DNA of 8,433 nt from JAVBQJ01 sp045532655 (GTDB taxonomy: Bacteria > Verrucomicrobiota > Lentisphaeria > Victivallales > Victivallaceae), in assembly GCA_045532655.1 (NCBI GenBank), contig JAZSGI010000040.1, positions 1 to 8,433 on the forward strand, in the 5' to 3' direction. Each line of letters starts with the position of its first letter. The stretch's first letter is position 1. A program made the translations under genes and the position numbers. Shown piece by piece: positions 5,711 to 8,433 of this stretch. Under the pieces are notes generated by a model. The model saw nothing but the letters and a program-made list of their open reading frames with translations, did not search any database and had not been told where the DNA came from.

Positions 5711-5919
5711 ATAAATTTTTCACCAAAAAGCTTTGGCGTATCAAAAATCCCAGATGTTTTGTGCTATATATGCAGCTTTTTTTTAACCGGAAATCCCCGA
5801 ATTTCCAAGATCAACGATCTTATTTTTCGTGCATGGGCAAAGCAAAATACGTTTACAGTTTTTTTATACTTTCAAGTAGATAATTTCAAATTCGGCAAAA
5901 GAAAACCCTATTCCGGAAT
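5711..5919. other. AT-rich spacer without a supported gene
   Basis: No frame gives a recognisable protein. There is a 6-bp hairpin AAGATC/GATCTT (5807-5812 with 5816-5821) followed by ATTTTTC, which could be a weak plus-strand terminator, and GGAAAT/ATTTCC (around 5789-5806). Both read into nothing known. It separates the end of the PHP gene from the decayed gene on the same strand. Confidence 0.5.
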
Positions 5920-7155
5920 TCAGCAAAAAGGCTGCGTCCAAGCAGTGCAGAATTCAGGGAAACAGGCGGTTTTCAGCCGTGATTTACGGGATGATGTCAC
6001 TACCGCTCTGACATACAGGTCATCTTCTGCCATGTCGTATTCAGCCCAAACTCCCTCAACACTTTTGGCTGTAATTCCGACACTGTCAGGCATGACGGGA
6101 CGCTTGCGGGTATAAAATTCTTCCTTATGCACAAATTCTTTTACTGCAAGTGTACGGTCAAAGTCTTTCCTTGTGACAATAAAATCTATACGGTAATCAG
6201 TGTTTTCTTCCTGATGAACCTTTACCTGCAATTTTCTGTTCGCAAAAACTATATCATCCAGTTCCACTCCGCAGGATGAGTAAAAATCACCTTCAAGTAT
6301 TGCTTTGCTGATGGCGGCCGGCGAAAATTCACCGGGGCAATTCACCATTACCCACGCACATCCGTATGAACAGGGACTGCTCATACGTTCCGGATCATAG
6401 AAATGGGCATCATCTGAGGCTGTCCCGTAAATTGGACCATAACCACGGTCAAAACGATGGGCGAGAATAAAATCCCAGTAGCGTTCTCGCTCATAGATCC
6501 AGCCGTTTTCCATTCTGTCGGTTCCGGAATTGCAGATCTCCATCACCTTTATTTCCGGCATATCCATAGGTATTCTCGGATCTACATCCCAAACGTAAGC
6601 AAAGGGATGGTTGAGCATAACAAAGGAATCAGCCGAAGCGACGGCGTTGTAAGAATCAAGCATGTCACGCACAAGCACATAATCTGTGCGGTCATCATTT
6701 ACAGGTTCGGGTATCTCCATTGCAAGATTGAAGGTATTTAAATGCAAATCGTATCTGCGTTTTTTTTCGCCGCAGCTGCGCTGTACAGTGGTAATTTCTT
6801 CACCGGGGATCACCAGAAATCCCCCCGGTATCTCCCACTCTTTCTGCAATTCGGCAAAGGTTTTCAGGCGCACAAAGGATTTGTATGACACACGCTTGAC
6901 TTCCAGTGTACCGGCAGGCAAAAGTTTCACGCTCCGTTCATATTCCGCCCAAGAAAGGTCAGGCGGCCACGGCCCTTCGGCATGAGCAATACGTATCCAC
7001 ATATTTTCATCCGCAGGCATGATATTGTGATCACTCAAACAGACAAAATCAAAACCACTGTCCCGGTAAGATAAAAGAGCTATTTCAGGCAAACTTCTGC
7101 CATCCGACCACAGAGTATGAACGTGTAATGCACCTTTTTTCCAATTCTTCTTCAT
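5920..7155 (-). CDS. PHP-domain metal-dependent hydrolase
   Basis: A 411-residue cytoplasmic protein. The PHP (polymerase and histidinol phosphatase) metal site is complete: HVH (H11, H13), D18, SDHN (D42, H43), IPGEEI (E119/E120), H138, NHPF (H183) and DDAH (D249, H251). Such sites hold two or three metals and hydrolyse phosphate esters. Residues ~254-411 form a second, probably beta-rich domain after the catalytic barrel, a layout common in large stand-alone PHP proteins of unknown substrate. Start: ATG at 7155 is preceded by AAGAGG (plus-strand 7162-7167) at six bases; a GTG at 7176 lies in frame but has no ribosome site and would overlap the upstream gene. That ribosome site overlaps the stop of the EamA gene, so translation is coupled. 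No signal peptide is visible. Substrate unknown. Confidence 0.86.
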   Translation of the reverse strand: MKKNWKKGALHVHTLWSDGRSLPEIALLSYRDSGFDFVCLSDHNIMPADENMWIRIAHAEGPWPPDLSWAEYERSVKLLPAGTLEVKRVSYKSFVRLKTFAELQKEWEIPGGFLVIPGEEITTVQRSCGEKKRRYDLHLNTFNLAMEIPEPVNDDRTDYVLVRDMLDSYNAVASADSFVMLNHPFAYVWDVDPRIPMDMPEIKVMEICNSGTDRMENGWIYERERYWDFILAHRFDRGYGPIYGTASDDAHFYDPERMSSPCSYGCAWVMVNCPGEFSPAAISKAILEGDFYSSCGVELDDIVFANRKLQVKVHQEENTDYRIDFIVTRKDFDRTLAVKEFVHKEEFYTRKRPVMPDSVGITAKSVEGVWAEYDMAEDDLYVRAVVTSSRKSRLKTACFPEFCTAWTQPFC

Positions 7156-7165
7156 GTGCAACCTC

Positions 7166-8074
7166 TTAAAAAACACTTATTACAAGACCGGACAAAATCA
7201 AACCGACACCTATGAATTTAGGTAATGTACCTTTTTCCTTCAGGATAAAGATCCCAAAGAAGAGTGCTATAACCAATCCCATCTGCCGGAACACCTGTAC
7301 AAAAGAAACATTCGTAACATAATTCATGGCAATGAGAACAGAAACATATGTTGCGGAAGCAAATATACCGGCCAGAAACGGACGGTAATTGAGTTCCTTA
7401 ATGAACCCGATCCACTTTTGCCGTTCGGAACTTACAAGCAGAGTAATAATTGTAAGGGTACTGGTAAGAGTTATTCCACGGGTTGAATAATAAGTTATTG
7501 ACATTACCGGTTTGCTGACATTCATGGATTCGGCAATGGGTTTCAGGACATCCTGAGCCATACTGTCAAAAATCGTATATCCGGTCGTACCGCACGCCGT
7601 AACAAGGACAAAAAACATATTTACAGACAGATAACTGCGGATATTGAAATCCGAAAAACTCTTGAGCGGCATACACAAACATCCGACAAACACAACCGCC
7701 ATCCCGATTATTGCCATAGGCGAAAGTGCATCCCCCAACCCGAAGAGCGAAGTAACAAGAGCCGTCAGCAGCAACGGCATGGCACGCATCATAGGATATG
7801 CAGCAGACATATCAAGTAGTTTATAAGCATTTACCAATCCCCATGCGTACAATGTATCACTTGCAACGGAACAACCGAGTATCAGCCAGAAATTCCAGGG
7901 GAACTCCAATACATGCATCGGTGTCCAGAATTGAGTATGACACCACAAGAGAGTAGGTCCTGTACATAAAATGGTATAAAAGGCCAATGACATATGATTT
8001 TTTTTGGCAATCAGATTCCAGCTGGCATGTAGAAAAGCTGAAAAAATAATAAGACAAAAAGCAACCCAGGACAT
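7166..8074 (-). CDS. EamA/DMT-superfamily transporter
   Basis: A 302-residue inner-membrane protein with about ten hydrophobic helices arranged as two EamA repeats (roughly 1-137 and 150-302). Characteristic sequences are LHASWNLIAKK (15-25) after the first helix, MSAAYPMMRAMPLLLTALVTSLFGLGDALSP (89-119) in repeat one, and VSFVQVFRQMGLVIALFFGIFILKEKGTLPKFIGVGLILSGLVI in repeat two. Members move small metabolites, often outward, by exchange or proton coupling; the cargo cannot be read from sequence. ATG 8074 has GAAAGG (plus-strand 8083-8088) eight bases upstream. It is the first gene of a two-gene operon with the PHP hydrolase, 10 bases between stop and start, and is served by the promoter at 8117-8144. 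The tight link suggests that both act on the same compound, which is inference. Confidence 0.88.
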   Translation of the reverse strand: MSWVAFCLIIFSAFLHASWNLIAKKNHMSLAFYTILCTGPTLLWCHTQFWTPMHVLEFPWNFWLILGCSVASDTLYAWGLVNAYKLLDMSAAYPMMRAMPLLLTALVTSLFGLGDALSPMAIIGMAVVFVGCLCMPLKSFSDFNIRSYLSVNMFFVLVTACGTTGYTIFDSMAQDVLKPIAESMNVSKPVMSITYYSTRGITLTSTLTIITLLVSSERQKWIGFIKELNYRPFLAGIFASATYVSVLIAMNYVTNVSFVQVFRQMGLVIALFFGIFILKEKGTLPKFIGVGLILSGLVISVF

Positions 8075-8116
8075 GAGAACAACCTTTCACAAGCAAGAAA
8101 ATAAATAGTATCTTTT

Positions 8117-8144
8117 AATATACATCCGCAAAAATTTTTATCAA
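8117..8144 (-). promoter_or_regulatory. Promoter of the EamA-PHP operon
   Basis: On the minus strand: TTGATA (8144-8139), a 16-base spacer ending in TG, then TATATT (8122-8117) followed by AAAAG. The leader to the ATG at 8074 would be about 35 bases. It is nearly identical in layout to the thiC and C_GCAxxG promoters. Confidence 0.66.
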
Positions 8145-8433
8145 GCGAGGTAATTTCAAAAGTCATTCAAAAAATAGCAAAGATGCCATTCGCAAAGAGC
8201 TGCAAAAGGTAGTTTGAGGTTGCTACCTGTAAGGTAACAGCCGCTTGTCCCGCCGTAGCTTTATGCGAAGACGGAACTCCACGTTTTTTTCCAAACCTTT
8301 TCCTGGCATTTATCTTTTTGCCCTGAAAAAAGATAAATGCCCTTCAAGTTTTAAAAAGATTCCTGCACAAAAGTTAATCACATAGCTTTCATTGATCTAC
8401 CCGAGTTGGGAACAGAGCGAAAAACAAAAATGG
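8145..8433. other. Intergenic region with folded elements, no supported gene
   Basis: No reading frame here looks like a protein in either strand. At 8207-8236 three short words compete: AGGTAG (8207-8212) with CTACCT (8223-8228), or TACCT (8224-8228) with AGGTA (8232-8236). A GCCG...CGG segment around 8241-8274 (CCGTAGCTTTATGCGAAGACGG) resembles short intergenic repeats seen in some uncultured bacteria. A strong hairpin at 8305-8341 is listed separately. The last bases may lead into a gene beyond the edge, but nothing supports that. Confidence 0.5.
8305..8341. repeat. Perfect 15-bp inverted repeat
   Basis: GGCATTTATCTTTTT (8305-8319) is the exact reverse complement of AAAAAGATAAATGCC (8327-8341), separated by the 7-base loop GCCCTGA. 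In RNA it would fold very stably on either strand. There is no T-run directly after it on the plus strand (CTTCAAGTTTT follows), and none on the minus strand, though T-runs lie inside the arms. It contains ATCTTTTTGCCC (8312-8323), the 12-base word also found at 4871-4882 behind thiC, which points to a dispersed intergenic element rather than a simple terminator. Confidence 0.7.

Noticed and set aside
5677..5883. Plus-strand 68-residue reading frame in the AT-rich spacer
   Set aside because: Low-complexity, basic and aromatic composition, no ribosome site, no recognisable family.
5910..5919. Palindrome ATTCCGGAAT as terminator of the PHP gene
   Set aside because: It has no loop and no proper T-run on the minus strand; a short self-complementary word of this type is not convincing.
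551..6558. Frequent TTCCGGC words, possible DNA uptake or other genomic signal
   Set aside because: They fall mostly inside codons in various frames and spacing, as expected from codon preference and the frequent CCGG; no flanking structure.
7156..7176. Upstream in-frame GTG start for the PHP gene
   Set aside because: It has no ribosome site and would overlap the transporter gene; ATG 7155 follows AAGAGG at normal spacing.
8241..8280. tRNA-like or CRISPR-like folding in the right-hand spacer
   Set aside because: No acceptor, anticodon or T-loop pattern and no regularly spaced repeats.

Overview
The window comes from a bacterium of moderate GC content that uses Shine-Dalgarno starts (AAGGAG before most genes) and promoters of the type TTGATA/T, 16 bases, TATATT. 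No marker gene fixes the taxon. The gene content (short-form ThiC, a PnuC transporter beside a thiamine pyrophosphokinase, a bacterial CDC123/D123 protein, a PHP-domain protein, and the remains of a DUF4091 glycosidase-like gene) would suit an uncultured PVC-group organism such as Lentisphaerota. That placement is a guess. No tRNA, rRNA, CRISPR array, transposase or phage gene was seen.

Left part (1-1834): a membrane protein entering from the left edge is followed 19 bases later, probably in one operon, by a bacterial member of the CDC123/D123 ATP-grasp family. Converging on them is a small six-cysteine protein of the C_GCAxxG_C_C redox family.

Thiamine block (1924-4898): the small redox gene and a PnuC-type transporter gene fire from back-to-back promoters. 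The transporter overlaps a thiamine pyrophosphokinase gene by one base (TAATG), which makes thiamine the likely cargo (PnuT type) and the pair an uptake-and-trapping module. Directly after it, with its own promoter, comes a clear TPP riboswitch leading thiC, the pyrimidine branch of thiamine synthesis. Only thiC carries the riboswitch. The leader holds complementary segments that fit translational control of the thiC start. A likely intrinsic terminator follows thiC.

Middle (4899-5919): a hairpin-rich spacer, a decayed minus-strand gene whose C-terminal half resembles the DUF4091 domain of glycoside-hydrolase-like proteins, and an AT-rich spacer without a gene.

Right part (5920-8144, minus strand): an operon with a good promoter encodes a ten-helix EamA/DMT transporter and, 10 bases downstream, a PHP-domain metal-dependent hydrolase. 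The final roughly 290 bases carry no gene I can support but contain a perfect 15-bp hairpin. It shares a 12-base word with the terminator region behind thiC, which hints at a dispersed intergenic element.
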